The notes under the pieces: model-generated
The model's input: only the letters and a program-made list of their open reading frames with translations
Told to the model about the DNA's origin: nothing
Databases searched by the model: none
Program-made: the position numbers and the translations under genes
NCBI RefSeq assembly: GCF_014650715.1
Contig: NZ_BMVM01000002.1
Coordinates: 310,001-374,000 of the forward strand
Direction of reading: 5' to 3'
Source: Streptomyces bluensis
GTDB taxonomy: Bacteria; Actinomycetota; Actinomycetes; Streptomycetales; Streptomycetaceae
Length of the DNA stretch: 64,000 bases
Shown here: piece after piece, positions 17,022 through 26,188 of the stretch
How the letters are laid out: each line of letters opens with the position of its first letter
How positions within the stretch are numbered: the stretch's first letter is position 1

Positions 17022-18188
17022 ATGTCGCGTACACGTACAGCAGACGTCCTCGTCGTGGGGGGCGGCGTCATCGGGCTCGTGACGGCGTGGCGGGCCGCGC
17101 AACGCGGGTTCGCCACGGCGGTCGTGGACCCCGAGCCGGGCGGCGGGGCCGCGCGCGTGGCGGCCGGGATGCTCGCCGCGGTGACCGAGTTGCACTACGG
17201 GGAGCAGACGCTGCTGGGCCTCAACCTGGCGTCCGCGCGCCGCTACCCGGATTTCGCGGCCGAGCTGACCGAGGTGACGGGCCTGGACCTCGGCTACCGC
17301 CGGTGCGGCACGATCGCGGTCGCGCTCGACGCCGACGACCGCGCGCACCTGCGTGAACTGCACGCGCTGCAACGGCAGTCGGGGCTGGAGTCGGAGTGGC
17401 TGAGCGGACGGGACTGCCGCCGGCTGGAGCCGATGCTCGCGCCGGGCGTACGCGGCGGACTGCGCGTCGACGGTGATCACCAGATCGACCCGAGGCGGCT
17501 CGCCAGGGCGCTTGTCGCGGCCTGCGAGCGCGCCGGGGTGGTCTTCCATCGGATGTGGGCCGAGAGGCTGTCAGTCGTCCGGGAGCGGGCTGCCGGGATC
17601 AGGGCCGCCGACGGCACCGACCTCGCCGCGGGGCGGGTCGTCCTCGCCGCGGGCAGCCTGAGCGGGCGGCTGGCGGGCGTCCCGGACGACGCCCTGCCGC
17701 CCGTACGGCCCGTGAAGGGGCAGGTGCTGCGGCTGACCGTGCCGAAGCGGTACGCGCCCTTCCTGAACCGGACCGTGCGCGCCGTGGTCCGCGGCAGCCA
17801 CGTCTACCTGGTGCCCCGCGAGAACGGTGAGCTGGTCGTGGGCGCGACCAGCGAGGAACTCGGCTGGGACACCACGGTCACCGCGGGCGGGGTGTACGAA
17901 CTGCTCCGCGACGCCCACGAACTGGTCCCCGGGATCACCGAACTGCCGCTCACCGAGACGCGCGCGGGACTGCGCCCCGGCTCTCCCGACAACGCGCCCC
18001 TGCTCGGCCCGACCGCGTGCGAGGGGCTGCTCCTCGCGACCGGCCACTACCGCAACGGCGTGCTCCTCACCCCCGTCACCGGTGACGTCATGGCGCATGT
18101 GCTCACCACGGGTGAACTCCCCGAGGAAGCACGTGACTTCACGCCCCGGCGCTTCAGTGCCGCCGCGATCGAGGAGCAGCCGGCATGA
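17022..18188 (+). CDS. thiO: Glycine oxidase ThiO
   Basis: A 388-residue FAD-dependent amine oxidase of the D-amino-acid oxidase fold. It turns glycine into the iminoglycine (dehydroglycine) used by ThiG in thiazole synthesis. The N-terminal Rossmann motif is DVLVVGGGVIGLVTAWRAAQRG. PVKGQVLRL and HVYLVPRENGELVVGATSEELGWDT are typical of ThiO, and the C-terminal FAD contact is LLATGHYRNGVLLTPVTGD. The ATG at 17022 lies directly after the TPP aptamer. Its stop overlaps the thiS start (ATGA), so the operon is translationally coupled. Confidence 0.95.
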   Translation: MSRTRTADVLVVGGGVIGLVTAWRAAQRGFATAVVDPEPGGGAARVAAGMLAAVTELHYGEQTLLGLNLASARRYPDFAAELTEVTGLDLGYRRCGTIAVALDADDRAHLRELHALQRQSGLESEWLSGRDCRRLEPMLAPGVRGGLRVDGDHQIDPRRLARALVAACERAGVVFHRMWAERLSVVRERAAGIRAADGTDLAAGRVVLAAGSLSGRLAGVPDDALPPVRPVKGQVLRLTVPKRYAPFLNRTVRAVVRGSHVYLVPRENGELVVGATSEELGWDTTVTAGGVYELLRDAHELVPGITELPLTETRAGLRPGSPDNAPLLGPTACEGLLLATGHYRNGVLLTPVTGDVMAHVLTTGELPEEARDFTPRRFSAAAIEEQPA

Positions 18189-18418
18189 ACGACCTCGGCT
18201 CCGGCGACCCGACCGGCGTGCACGTCTTCGTCAACGGGGAGCGGCAGCGGATCGCCGCCGGCACCGCTCTCGACACCCTCGTGAAATCCCTCACCGCGGC
18301 CCCGTCGGGCGTCGCCGCCGCGCTCAACGAAACCGTCGTCCCCCGCGCGCAGTGGCCGTCCACTCCCCTCTCCGAGGGGGACCGCGTCGAAGTCCTCACC
18401 GCCGTCCAAGGAGGCTGA
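18185..18418 (+). CDS. thiS: Sulfur carrier protein ThiS
   Basis: A 77-residue ubiquitin-like protein ending in the diagnostic Gly-Gly (EVLTAVQGG) that is adenylated and thiocarboxylated to deliver sulfur to ThiG. It opens with a beta-grasp strand, VHVFVNGERQRI. The first eleven residues are an extension compared with short ThiS proteins. It overlaps thiO by 4 bp and is 3 bp from thiG. Confidence 0.95.
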   Translation: MNDLGSGDPTGVHVFVNGERQRIAAGTALDTLVKSLTAAPSGVAAALNETVVPRAQWPSTPLSEGDRVEVLTAVQGG

Positions 18419-19216
<798 letters not shown>

Positions 19217-19341
19217 CCCGGTTCCGGCTCCTGGCGCCCCCAGGGCCGGTCAGCCGCCTCTGCCGCCGCGAACAGTCACAGGTCGGCTGCATTCCGTCTC
19301 CCGCGCCACGCGACTGACGGCACGCCGACAGTGGCGGCCCC

Positions 19342-19347
19342 TAGACT
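19342..19347 (+). promoter_or_regulatory. Leaderless -10 element of the PASTA kinase gene
   Basis: TAGACT ends seven bases before the GTG at 19355, with no ribosome site between, implying transcription starts at the GTG. No convincing -35 element is visible at the right spacing. Confidence 0.4.
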
Positions 19348-19354
19348 CACCTGC

Positions 19355-21268
19355 GTGGACACGACCCTTCAGGACCCGCTTGTCGGCCAGTTGCTCGACG
19401 GCCGCTACCGGATCGACGCGCGGATCGCGGTCGGCGGGATGGCCACGGTCTACCGGGCCATGGACATCCGCCTCGACCGTGTGCTCGCGCTCAAGGTGAT
19501 GCATCCGACACTGGCCGCCGACGGCACGTTCGTCGAGCGCTTCATCCGCGAGGCCAAGTCCGTGGCACGGCTCTCCCACCCGAACGTGGTGGGTGTCTTC
19601 GACCAGGGCACCGACGGGTCGTACGTCTACCTCGCGATGGAGTACGTCGCCGGGTGCACCCTGCGTGATGTGCTGCGCGAGCGCGGTGCCCTGCAGCCGC
19701 GGGCCGCGCTCGACATCCTGGAGCCGGTGCTCGCCGCGCTGGGTGCCGCGCACCGGGCCGGGTTCGTGCACCGCGACATGAAGCCGGAGAACGTCCTGAT
19801 AGGGGACGACGGCCGGGTCAAGGTGGCGGACTTCGGTCTCGTACGGGCCGTGGACACGGTGACGAGCACCACGGGCCAGGTCCTCGGCACCGTCTCCTAC
19901 CTCGCCCCGGAGCAGCTGGAGCACGGCACGGCGGACACCCGGGTCGACGTGTACGCGTGCGGGGTCGTCCTCTACGAGATGCTGACCGGCGGCAAACCGC
20001 ACTCCGGGGACTCCCCCGCGCGGGTGCTCTACCAGGCGCTGAACGCGGACGTGCCGCCGCCGTCCGCCGCGGTGCCCGGACTGCCGTACGAGCTGGACGA
20101 GTTGGTCGCCTCCGCGACCGCCCGCAATCCCGAGCTGCGCCCGCACGACGCGGTGGCGCTGCTCGCGCAGACCCGGGACGCGCGGGCCGCGCTGAGCGCC
20201 GAGCAGCTGGACGCGGTCCCGCCGCAGGCGATCGCCGGGGAGCACCACAACGGCGAGGACCGCACGAGCGTCATCCCGCGCTCGCTGTCGGTGCCCCGGC
20301 CGTTGCCGGTCAACGACGACGAGGGGATGAACCGGACGAGCCGGTTCCAGAGCCCTCCGGTCGCGCCCCGGCGTAACGCCACCGCTGTCCGGCGCGGACC
20401 GCTGGCGATCGTCGTGGCCGTCCTGCTGGTGCTCGGTGCCGGCACGGGTGTCTGGTACATCAACTCGGGCCAGTTCACCAAGGTCCCGGCGGTGCTGACG
20501 CAGCCCGAGGCGCAGGCGAAGCAGCGGATCGAGGCCGCGGGCCTCCGGGTACGGATCACGTACGCGTTCAGCGACACCATCAGGCGCGGCGAGGTGATCC
20601 GCACCGATCCGGGTCCGAACGCCCGGATACGGGACAACGACACGGTGACACTGACCGTCTCCAGGGGACCGGAGATGGTGAAGGTGCCGGACACGAAGGG
20701 CTTCCGGCTGAACGAGGCGAAGTCCCGGCTGCGGCAGCAGGGCCTCGAACCGGGTCTGGTCACACGGGCGTTCAGCGAGGAGGTCCCCAGCGGCTCTGTG
20801 ATCAGCACGGCCCCGGAGGCCGGCACGGAGCGCCGCTCCGGCTCGGTCATCGCGCTGACCGTCAGCAAGGGCACGCCGGTGGAGGTGCCGGACGTCACGG
20901 GCGAGTCGGTCCAGGACGCGAGGGCGGAGCTGGAGGACGCCGGTCTGAAGGTGGAGATCGCCGGGGAGCGGATCAGTTCCGAGTTCGAGAAGGGCGAGGT
21001 CGCGCAGCAGTCGCCGGGCGAGGGCCAGGAGGCCGCCCAGGGCGACACGATCACCCTGACGATCTCCAAGGGCCCCGAGATGGTCGAGGTCCCGGACGTC
21101 GTGGGCGACAGGGTGGACGAGGCCAGGCAGAAGCTCGAAGCCGCCGGCTTCCGGGTCGACGAGTCCCGGGGCCTGATCGGGCTCTTCGGCGACGAGGTCA
21201 AGAAGCAGTCGGTCAAGGGCGGGAAGACGGCCCCCAAGGGCTCCACGATCACGATCGAAATCCGCTGA
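19355..21268 (+). CDS. PASTA-domain Ser/Thr protein kinase (PknB/PknL type)
   Basis: A 637-residue receptor kinase. The kinase domain (about residues 18-285) has AVGGMATVYRA (Gly loop), catalytic Lys47 in LALKVM, HRDMKPENV (catalytic loop), ADFGLVR and APEQ. A cytoplasmic linker follows, then one membrane helix (AIVVAVLLVLGAGTGVWYI, about residues 350-368) and four PASTA repeats, each ending in a TLTVSKGP-like strand. PASTA domains bind muropeptides, so it likely senses peptidoglycan. Position and plan match PknL of M. tuberculosis and PkaF of S. coelicolor (names from memory). The Rv2175c-like protein is its likely substrate. The GTG at 19355 looks leaderless; an in-frame GTG at 19331 is the alternative. 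Confidence 0.93.
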   Translation: MDTTLQDPLVGQLLDGRYRIDARIAVGGMATVYRAMDIRLDRVLALKVMHPTLAADGTFVERFIREAKSVARLSHPNVVGVFDQGTDGSYVYLAMEYVAGCTLRDVLRERGALQPRAALDILEPVLAALGAAHRAGFVHRDMKPENVLIGDDGRVKVADFGLVRAVDTVTSTTGQVLGTVSYLAPEQLEHGTADTRVDVYACGVVLYEMLTGGKPHSGDSPARVLYQALNADVPPPSAAVPGLPYELDELVASATARNPELRPHDAVALLAQTRDARAALSAEQLDAVPPQAIAGEHHNGEDRTSVIPRSLSVPRPLPVNDDEGMNRTSRFQSPPVAPRRNATAVRRGPLAIVVAVLLVLGAGTGVWYINSGQFTKVPAVLTQPEAQAKQRIEAAGLRVRITYAFSDTIRRGEVIRTDPGPNARIRDNDTVTLTVSRGPEMVKVPDTKGFRLNEAKSRLRQQGLEPGLVTRAFSEEVPSGSVISTAPEAGTERRSGSVIALTVSKGTPVEVPDVTGESVQDARAELEDAGLKVEIAGERISSEFEKGEVAQQSPGEGQEAAQGDTITLTISKGPEMVEVPDVVGDRVDEARQKLEAAGFRVDESRGLIGLFGDEVKKQSVKGGKTAPKGSTITIEIR

Positions 21269-21457
21269 CGGGTCCCTCCGGGGTCGGGCCGGGGGGTGGA
21301 GGCGACGGCCCCTTGGCCTGCGCAGCCTGGTCGGCCGCAGGCAGGAGGCGCTCCCTGGCCTGCGCCCTGGAGGTCTCCGCGCCCGGGTCCCCCGGACCCC
21401 CCGAGTCCCCCCGGATCCCCCGGCGGTCGCCCCAAGCCGCCGTGACACCCTGAGTGA

Positions 21458-22327
21458 GTGACCAGCAAGTACCTTCGCAATCCCGTGGGCAGCCATGTTC
21501 CCGTGGCCGGTGGGCTGCATTCCGTGGGGCTCTCCTACGCTCACGATCTCAAGGCCGAGACCGTGCAGGTGTTCGTGGCGAATCCGCGCGGGTGGGCGAC
21601 GCCGCCGGGAAATCCGCGGCAGGACGAGGCGTTCCGCGAGACGTGTGCCGCCGAGTCGATCCCCGTGTACGTACACGCGCCCTACCTGATCAACTTTGGT
21701 TCGCACACCGGGGCCACGGTCGAGAAGTCGGTGCAGTCACTGCGCCACTCGTTGCGCAGGGGCCGGGAGATCGGCGCTCTGGGTGTGGTCGTCCACACCG
21801 GGAGCGCGACCGGTGGCCGGGAGCGCTCCGTCGCCCTCAAACAGGTGCGCGAGCACATGCTGCCGCTGCTCGACGAACTGACCCACGCCGACGACCCTTT
21901 CCTCCTGCTGGAGTCCACCGCGGGCCAGGGCGCCTCACTCTGCTCGCGCACCTGGGACTTCGCGCCCTACTTCGAGGCGCTCGATTCCCACCCGAGGCTG
22001 GGCGTCTGCCTCGACACCTGCCACATCTTCGCGGCGGGCCACGATCTGACCGGGCCCACCGGCATGCACCAGACCCTCGACCTGCTGGTGGACACCGTCG
22101 GGGAAGGGCGGCTCAAGCTGATCCACGCCAATGACTCGAAGGACGTCGTCGGCGCCCACAAGGACCGCCACGAGAACATCGGCTCCGGTCACATCGGTGA
22201 GGACCCGTTCCGTGCGCTCATGGCCCATCCCGCCACCGAGGGTGTCCCCCTGATCATCGAGACGCCCGGCGGCAAGGTGGGCCACGCGACGGACGTGGAA
22301 CGGCTCAAGAAGCTCAGGGAGAGCTAG
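21458..22327 (+). CDS. Deoxyribonuclease IV (AP endonuclease, Nfo family)
   Basis: A 289-residue family 2 AP endonuclease that nicks DNA at abasic sites during base-excision repair, using a tri-zinc centre in a TIM barrel. Metal-binding motifs include GSHVPVAGGL, VHAPYLINFG, GVVVHTGS, LLLESTAGQG, GVCLDTCHIFAAGHD, LIHANDSKD, RHENIGSGHIG and PLIIETPGG. The start is a GTG at 21458, weakly supported. The 189-bp gap before it (21269-21457) is C-rich, with a run of CCCCCGGA-like units, and holds no gene. Confidence 0.92.
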   Translation: MTSKYLRNPVGSHVPVAGGLHSVGLSYAHDLKAETVQVFVANPRGWATPPGNPRQDEAFRETCAAESIPVYVHAPYLINFGSHTGATVEKSVQSLRHSLRRGREIGALGVVVHTGSATGGRERSVALKQVREHMLPLLDELTHADDPFLLLESTAGQGASLCSRTWDFAPYFEALDSHPRLGVCLDTCHIFAAGHDLTGPTGMHQTLDLLVDTVGEGRLKLIHANDSKDVVGAHKDRHENIGSGHIGEDPFRALMAHPATEGVPLIIETPGGKVGHATDVERLKKLRES

Positions 22328-22352
22328 CGGTATCCAGGCAGCGGCAAACACA

Positions 22353-22381
22353 TTGAGGAATACCCCCAGGGGGTATACGGT
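22353..22381 (+). promoter_or_regulatory. Promoter with CsoR-type operator in the spacer
   Basis: TTGAGG (22353-22358) and TACGGT (22376-22381) are 17 bp apart, a good match to the Streptomyces vegetative promoter. The spacer holds the perfect 17-bp palindrome ATACCCCCAGGGGGTAT (22360-22376). A C-tract/G-tract flanked by ATA/TAT is the operator type of CsoR-family metal or persulfide sensors (CsoR, CstR). The promoter is about 45 bp upstream of the DUF4396 gene. Which family member binds is not shown by sequence. Confidence 0.7.
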
Positions 22382-22425
22382 TGCTGTTCTGCGACAGGAA
22401 CCGTCACCTGACACTGGGGGCCACC

Positions 22426-22929
22426 ATGGAGCACGGCACGTCCGCACGCGACAGCCACGCGCACCACAGCCACGAGGGACACGCTCCAGGCGCGACCACC
22501 TGGGGCACCGCCACCAAGGCCACGCTCCACTGCCTCACCGGCTGCGCCATCGGCGAGATCCTCGGCATGGTGATCGGCACCGCGCTGGCCTGGCACAACG
22601 TACCGACGATGATCCTCGCGATCGTCCTGGCCTTCATCTTCGGCTACTCGTTGACGCTGTACGCCGTCACGAAGGCGGGCCTGCCCCTGAGGGCCGCGAT
22701 CGGTGTCGCGCTCGCCGCGGACACGGTGTCGATCGCCGTGATGGAGCTCGTCGACAACGGCGTGATCCTGCTGGTCCCGGGCGCGATGGACGCCCACCTC
22801 GCGGACGCCCTCTTCTGGTGGGCGCTCGCCCTGGCCTTCGTGATCGCGTTCCTGGCGACCACACCGGTCAACAAGTGGATGATCGGCCGCGGCAAGGGCC
22901 ACGCGGTAGTGCACCAGTACCACCACTGA
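22426..22929 (+). CDS. DUF4396 membrane protein with His-rich N-terminus
   Basis: A 167-residue protein. The N-terminal tail is rich in His (MEHGTSARDSHAHHSHEGHAP), which could bind Cu, Zn or Ni. Four membrane helices follow (about residues 40-60, 66-85, 88-112 and 125-150), with a conserved TLHCLTGCAIGE segment containing two Cys. This is the DUF4396 pattern, function unknown. The ATG at 22426 has GGGGG five bases upstream. The CsoR-type operator in its promoter suggests that metal, most likely Cu(I), or reactive sulfur induces it. It may be a metal exporter or resistance factor; that is inference. Confidence 0.82.
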   Translation: MEHGTSARDSHAHHSHEGHAPGATTWGTATKATLHCLTGCAIGEILGMVIGTALAWHNVPTMILAIVLAFIFGYSLTLYAVTKAGLPLRAAIGVALAADTVSIAVMELVDNGVILLVPGAMDAHLADALFWWALALAFVIAFLATTPVNKWMIGRGKGHAVVHQYHH

Positions 22930-22956
22930 CGCACGGCAACGCGCACGGAGCCAGGG

Positions 22957-23619
22957 TCAGAGCTCGGGGCCGTCCCCGGGCTCTTCCTGGTACGAGTAGC
23001 GCTGCTCCCGCCAGGGATCGCCGATGTTGTGGTAGCCGCGCTCCTCCCAGAAACCGCGCCGGTCGGCGGTCATGTACTCCACGCCACGGACCCACTTGGG
23101 TCCTTTCCAGGCGTACAGATGGGGCACCACGAGCCGCACCGGAAAGCCGTGTTCCGCGGTGAGCAGCTCACCGTCCTTGTGGGTGGCGAAGATCGTGCCC
23201 TCGGCGGCGAAGTCCGCGAGCCGGAGGTTGGAGCTGTAGCCGTACTCGGCCCACACCATGACATGGGTGACACCGGGCGCGGGCGGGGCGATCTCCAGGA
23301 ACGTACGGGCCGGGACGCCACCCCACTCGGCGCCCAGCATGCTGTACTTGGTGACACAGTGCAGATCGGCCACGACCGCGGCGTACGGCAGGGCCGTGAA
23401 CTCCTCGTGCGTCCAGCAGCGCTTCTCACCGTCGGCCGTGGCACCGAAGACCCGGAACTCCCAGCGCTCGGAGCGGAACCTGGGGACAGGTCCGTAGTGC
23501 GTGACCGGCCAGCCGCGCTGGAGCCGCTGCCCCGGCGGAAGCTGCTGCTGCTCCGCACCCCCCGATGCGCGCTCCCCAGACGAGCGATCTCCAGATTCAC
23601 GCTCCACCGGCTGACCCAT
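22957..23619 (-). CDS. Sulfite-oxidase-like molybdopterin oxidoreductase
   Basis: A 220-residue single-domain protein with the sulfite-oxidase Mo-cofactor fold. The Mo-binding Cys is in ADLHCVTKYSMLGAEWGGVPARTFLE, and the C-terminal half has HGFPVRLVVPHLYAWKGPKWVRGVEYM and the FWEERGYHNIGDPW ending typical of the family. There is no signal or twin-arginine peptide, so it seems cytoplasmic, and there is no dimerisation domain. The start (ATG 23619) has AGGA upstream. It converges on the DUF4396 gene (27 bp apart) and diverges from bfr. Substrate is unknown. Confidence 0.88.
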   Translation of the reverse strand: MGQPVERESGDRSSGERASGGAEQQQLPPGQRLQRGWPVTHYGPVPRFRSERWEFRVFGATADGEKRCWTHEEFTALPYAAVVADLHCVTKYSMLGAEWGGVPARTFLEIAPPAPGVTHVMVWAEYGYSSNLRLADFAAEGTIFATHKDGELLTAEHGFPVRLVVPHLYAWKGPKWVRGVEYMTADRRGFWEERGYHNIGDPWREQRYSYQEEPGDGPEL

Positions 23620-23794
23620 GACTCCATCCTGGCAGACCCCGAACGATGGAGATGACCCACCCCACCCCACCTCAACTCGGACAAAATGCACGAAGCATGC
23701 CCTTACTCGCTAAGCGTGCACTTACTGGACGCTCCTCGACAGCGGTGGGATCATGCGGCAACCTGCCAGTCCCCGCTTGGAAGGAGCCTCTGCG

Positions 23795-24274
23795 ATGCAG
23801 GGCGACCCCGAGGTCATCGAATTCCTCAACGAACAGCTGACCGCCGAGCTCACCGCGATCAACCAGTACTTCCTGCACGCGAAGATGCAGGAGAACTTCG
23901 GCTGGACGAAGCTCGCGAAGTACACGCGGGCCGAGTCGTTCGACGAGATGAAGCACGCGGAGGTGCTCACCGACCGCATCCTCTTCCTGGAGGGCCTGCC
24001 GAACTACCAGCGGCTGTTCCATGTGCGGGTCGGGCAGACGGTGACCGAGATGTTCCAGGCCGACCGGCAGATCGAGGTCGAGGCGATCGACCGCCTCAAA
24101 CGCGGCATCGAGGTGATGCGCAACAAGGGCGACATCACGTCCGCGAACATCTTCGAGTCGATCCTCGCGGACGAGGAGCACCACATCGACTACCTCGACA
24201 CCCAGCTGGAGCTGGTGGACAAGCTCGGCGAGGCGCTCTACATCGCCCAGGTGATCGAGCAGCCCGAGAGCTAG
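23795..24274 (+). CDS. bfr: Bacterioferritin
   Basis: A 159-residue ferritin of the haem-binding Bfr type, which stores iron as a mineral core in a 24-mer. Ferroxidase ligands are visible: Glu18 in LTAELTAINQYFLHAKM, Glu51 and His54 in SFDEMKHAE, and a second pair in ILADEEHHIDYLDTQLEL. Met52 in DEMKHAE is the usual haem ligand position. The ATG at 23795 has AAGGAG eight bases upstream. It converges with bfd, the ferredoxin that helps release its iron, with 16 bp between their stops. Confidence 0.96.
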   Translation: MQGDPEVIEFLNEQLTAELTAINQYFLHAKMQENFGWTKLAKYTRAESFDEMKHAEVLTDRILFLEGLPNYQRLFHVRVGQTVTEMFQADRQIEVEAIDRLKRGIEVMRNKGDITSANIFESILADEEHHIDYLDTQLELVDKLGEALYIAQVIEQPES

Positions 24275-24290
24275 GGCCGAGTACGAAAGC

Positions 24291-24524
24291 CTAGGCGGCT
24301 TCCTCAAGCCGTTCGAGCTCCGACAGCACCGGCCGGCCCCCGTCGACCAGCTCTCGGCTCGGGCACGCCCCGCGGCCGAGGATCGCCTGAATCCGGCGTA
24401 CGCACGAACCGCAGTCCGTACCCGCCTTGCAGGCGGACGCTATCTGGCGGGGGGTGCAGGCACCGCTCTCCGCGTGCTGCTTGACCTGCTGCTCCGTGAC
24501 ACCGAAGCAACTGCAGACGTACAC
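24291..24524 (-). CDS. bfd: Bacterioferritin-associated ferredoxin (BFD-like [2Fe-2S])
   Basis: A 77-residue BFD-like protein. The four cluster cysteines are in VYVCSCFGVTEQQV and CKAGTDCGSCVRRIQAIL, the CxC...CxxxxCxxC pattern of the family. It donates electrons to bacterioferritin to mobilise iron. The GTG at 24524 has GGGAGG eight bases upstream, better than the GTG three codons earlier, which touches the ribosome site. An iron box (24576-24594) lies about 50 bp upstream, so it should be made under iron starvation. The tail after the cluster (CPSRELVDGGRPVLSELERLEEAA) is longer than in E. coli Bfd. Confidence 0.92.
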   Translation of the reverse strand: MYVCSCFGVTEQQVKQHAESGACTPRQIASACKAGTDCGSCVRRIQAILGRGACPSRELVDGGRPVLSELERLEEAA

Positions 24525-24575
24525 GCGGTTCACCTCCCGCCGGACAACTACGGACCACTGCCGCCGCCCCACCTG

Positions 24576-24594
24576 ATCAGTGAGGCTAACCTAA
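24576..24594 (-). promoter_or_regulatory. DmdR1/DtxR-type iron box before bfd
   Basis: Minus strand TTAGGTTAGCCTCACTGAT matches the actinobacterial iron-regulator box (TTAGGTTAGSCTAACCTAA) perfectly in the left half and partly in the right. It is about 52 bp upstream of the bfd start. Fe-loaded DmdR1 would repress bfd, fitting a role in iron release from bacterioferritin. Confidence 0.65.
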
Positions 24595-24629
24595 CCTTAC
24601 CCACGCCATCAGGGCTGCGAAAGCGGAAG

Positions 24630-24659
24630 GGGGCGCGGATCGTATGTGATCCGCGCCCC
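24630..24659 (-). terminator. 12-bp stem terminator of the DAHP synthase gene
   Basis: GGGGCGCGGATC (24630-24641) pairs perfectly with 24648-24659 around a 6-nt loop, 56 bp past the stop of the DAHP synthase gene and just before the bfd promoter. Confidence 0.75.
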
Positions 24660-24714
24660 ACTGCTCGCGCCGAGCCAGTATCGACTGGCCACCGTATCGG
24701 TCCCCTACTGGCCC

Positions 24715-26067
24715 CTACTGGTCCCGGTACATCTCGGCGACGAGGAAGGCCAGGTCGAGCGACTGGCTGCGGTTGAGCCGGGGGTCGCAGGCCGTCTCGT
24801 ACCGCTGGTGCAGGTCGTCGACGAAGATCTCGTCGCCGCCGCCCACGCACTCGGTGACATCGTCGCCGGTCAGCTCCACATGGATGCCGCCCGGGTGGGT
24901 GCCGAGGCCCTTGTGGACCTCGAAGAAGCCCTTCACCTCGTCGAGTACGTCGTCGAAGCGGCGGGTCTTGTGGCCGGAGGCCGCTTCGAAGGTGTTGCCG
25001 TGCATCGGATCGGTGACCCACGCCACCACCGCGCCGGAGGCCGTGACCTTCTCGACCAGCTCGGGGAGCTTGTCGCGGATCTTGTCCGCGCCCATGCGGA
25101 CGATGAAGGTCAGCCGGCCCGGGTCGCGCTCGGGGTCGAGACGCTCGATGTACCGCAGCGCCTCCTCGGCCGTCGTCGTGGGGCCGAGCTTGATCCCGAT
25201 CGGGTTGCGGATCTTCGACGCGAACTCGATGTGGGCACCGTCCAGCTGCCGGGTGCGCTCGCCGATCCACACCATGTGTCCGGAGACGTCGTACAGCTGG
25301 CCGGTGCGCGAGTCGACCCGGGTCAGGGCGGACTCGTAGTCGAGCAGCAGCGCCTCGTGCGAGGAGAAGAACTCGACGGTCTTGAACTCCTCCGGGTCGG
25401 TCCCGCAGGCGTGCATGAAGTTCAGCGCGTTGTCGATCTCGCGCGCCAGCTGCTCGTAGCGCTGCCCGGACGGGGACGACTTCACGAAGTCCTGGTTCCA
25501 GGCATGCACCTGGCGCAGGTCGGCATAGCCGCCGGTGGTGAAGGCACGCACCAGGTTGAGCGTCGACGCGGACGCGTGGTACATCCGCTTCAGGCGCTCG
25601 GGGTCCGGGACGCGGGCCGCCCCGGTGAAGTCGAAGCCGTTGACGGAGTCGCCCCGGTAGGTCGGAAGCGTCACGCCGTCGCGGGTCTCGGTCGGCTTGG
25701 AGCGCGGCTTGGAGTACTGCCCCGCGATCCGGCCGACCTTCACGACGGGCACGGAGGCCGCGTACGTGAGCACGGCGCCCATCTGGAGCAGCGTCTTGAG
25801 CTTGTTGCGGATGTGGTCGGCGGACACCCCGTCAAAGGCCTCGGCGCAGTCGCCGCCCTGGAGAAGGAACGCCTCCCCCCTGGCGACGGCTCCCATCCGG
25901 GCGCGCAGCTGGTCGCACTCGCCCGCGAAGACGAGCGGCGGATACGACTCCAGCTCCGCAACGACTGCGCGCAGAGCCTCGGGGTCGGGGTACTCGGGCT
26001 GCTGCGCCGCGGGCAGGTCTCGCCAGGTGTTGCCAGCGCTCGCGCTGGACTTAGCGTTCACGGTCAC
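24715..26067 (-). CDS. aroG: Class II 3-deoxy-7-phosphoheptulonate (DAHP) synthase
   Basis: A 450-residue plant-type DAHP synthase, the first step of aromatic biosynthesis (PEP + erythrose-4-phosphate). Class II motifs include TWRDLPAAQQPEYPD, PPLVFAGECDQLR, FLLQGGDCAEAF, YSKPRSKPTE, RGDSVNGF, SSHEALLLDYE, GLGTHPGGIHVELTGDDVTECVGG and a C-terminal ETACDPRLNRSQSLDLAFLVAEM. It corresponds to AroG (Rv2178c) of M. tuberculosis. The GTG at 26067 has no ribosome site but lies six bases after a TAATCT -10 element, so it is probably leaderless. It is divergent from the trp leader and anthranilate synthase, so both branches of tryptophan supply start from one 121-bp control region. Confidence 0.96.
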   Translation of the reverse strand: MTVNAKSSASAGNTWRDLPAAQQPEYPDPEALRAVVAELESYPPLVFAGECDQLRARMGAVARGEAFLLQGGDCAEAFDGVSADHIRNKLKTLLQMGAVLTYAASVPVVKVGRIAGQYSKPRSKPTETRDGVTLPTYRGDSVNGFDFTGAARVPDPERLKRMYHASASTLNLVRAFTTGGYADLRQVHAWNQDFVKSSPSGQRYEQLAREIDNALNFMHACGTDPEEFKTVEFFSSHEALLLDYESALTRVDSRTGQLYDVSGHMVWIGERTRQLDGAHIEFASKIRNPIGIKLGPTTTAEEALRYIERLDPERDPGRLTFIVRMGADKIRDKLPELVEKVTASGAVVAWVTDPMHGNTFEAASGHKTRRFDDVLDEVKGFFEVHKGLGTHPGGIHVELTGDDVTECVGGGDEIFVDDLHQRYETACDPRLNRSQSLDLAFLVAEMYRDQ

Positions 26068-26073
26068 GCCACA

Positions 26074-26079
26074 AGATTA
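26074..26079 (-). promoter_or_regulatory. Leaderless -10 element of the DAHP synthase gene
   Basis: TAATCT on the minus strand, six bases before the GTG at 26067. It is a good TANNNT match, with no ribosome site between it and the start. Confidence 0.5.
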
Positions 26080-26176
26080 CGGGGTTGTGTCAGGGCCACC
26101 GGCCCGTGCCCATCAAGTGAGACGACGGTTACGCGCTGCGAGATGCTGCGGGGCATGGCGGTGCCCTCGTGTGGTG

Positions 26177-26182
26177 TACGGT
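26177..26182 (+). promoter_or_regulatory. -10 element of the trp leader transcript
   Basis: TACGGT ends six bases before the ATG of the leader peptide, so transcription should begin at or near the ATG and the leader peptide is read from a leaderless end. No clear -35 element is seen. Confidence 0.45.
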
Positions 26183-26188
26183 TCGGGC

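Noticed and set aside
19250..21706. An 818-residue open frame antisense to the PASTA kinase and endonuclease IV genes
   Set aside because: High-GC shadow of clear genes; its product has no domain and is made of RRRPP- and GDR-type composition.
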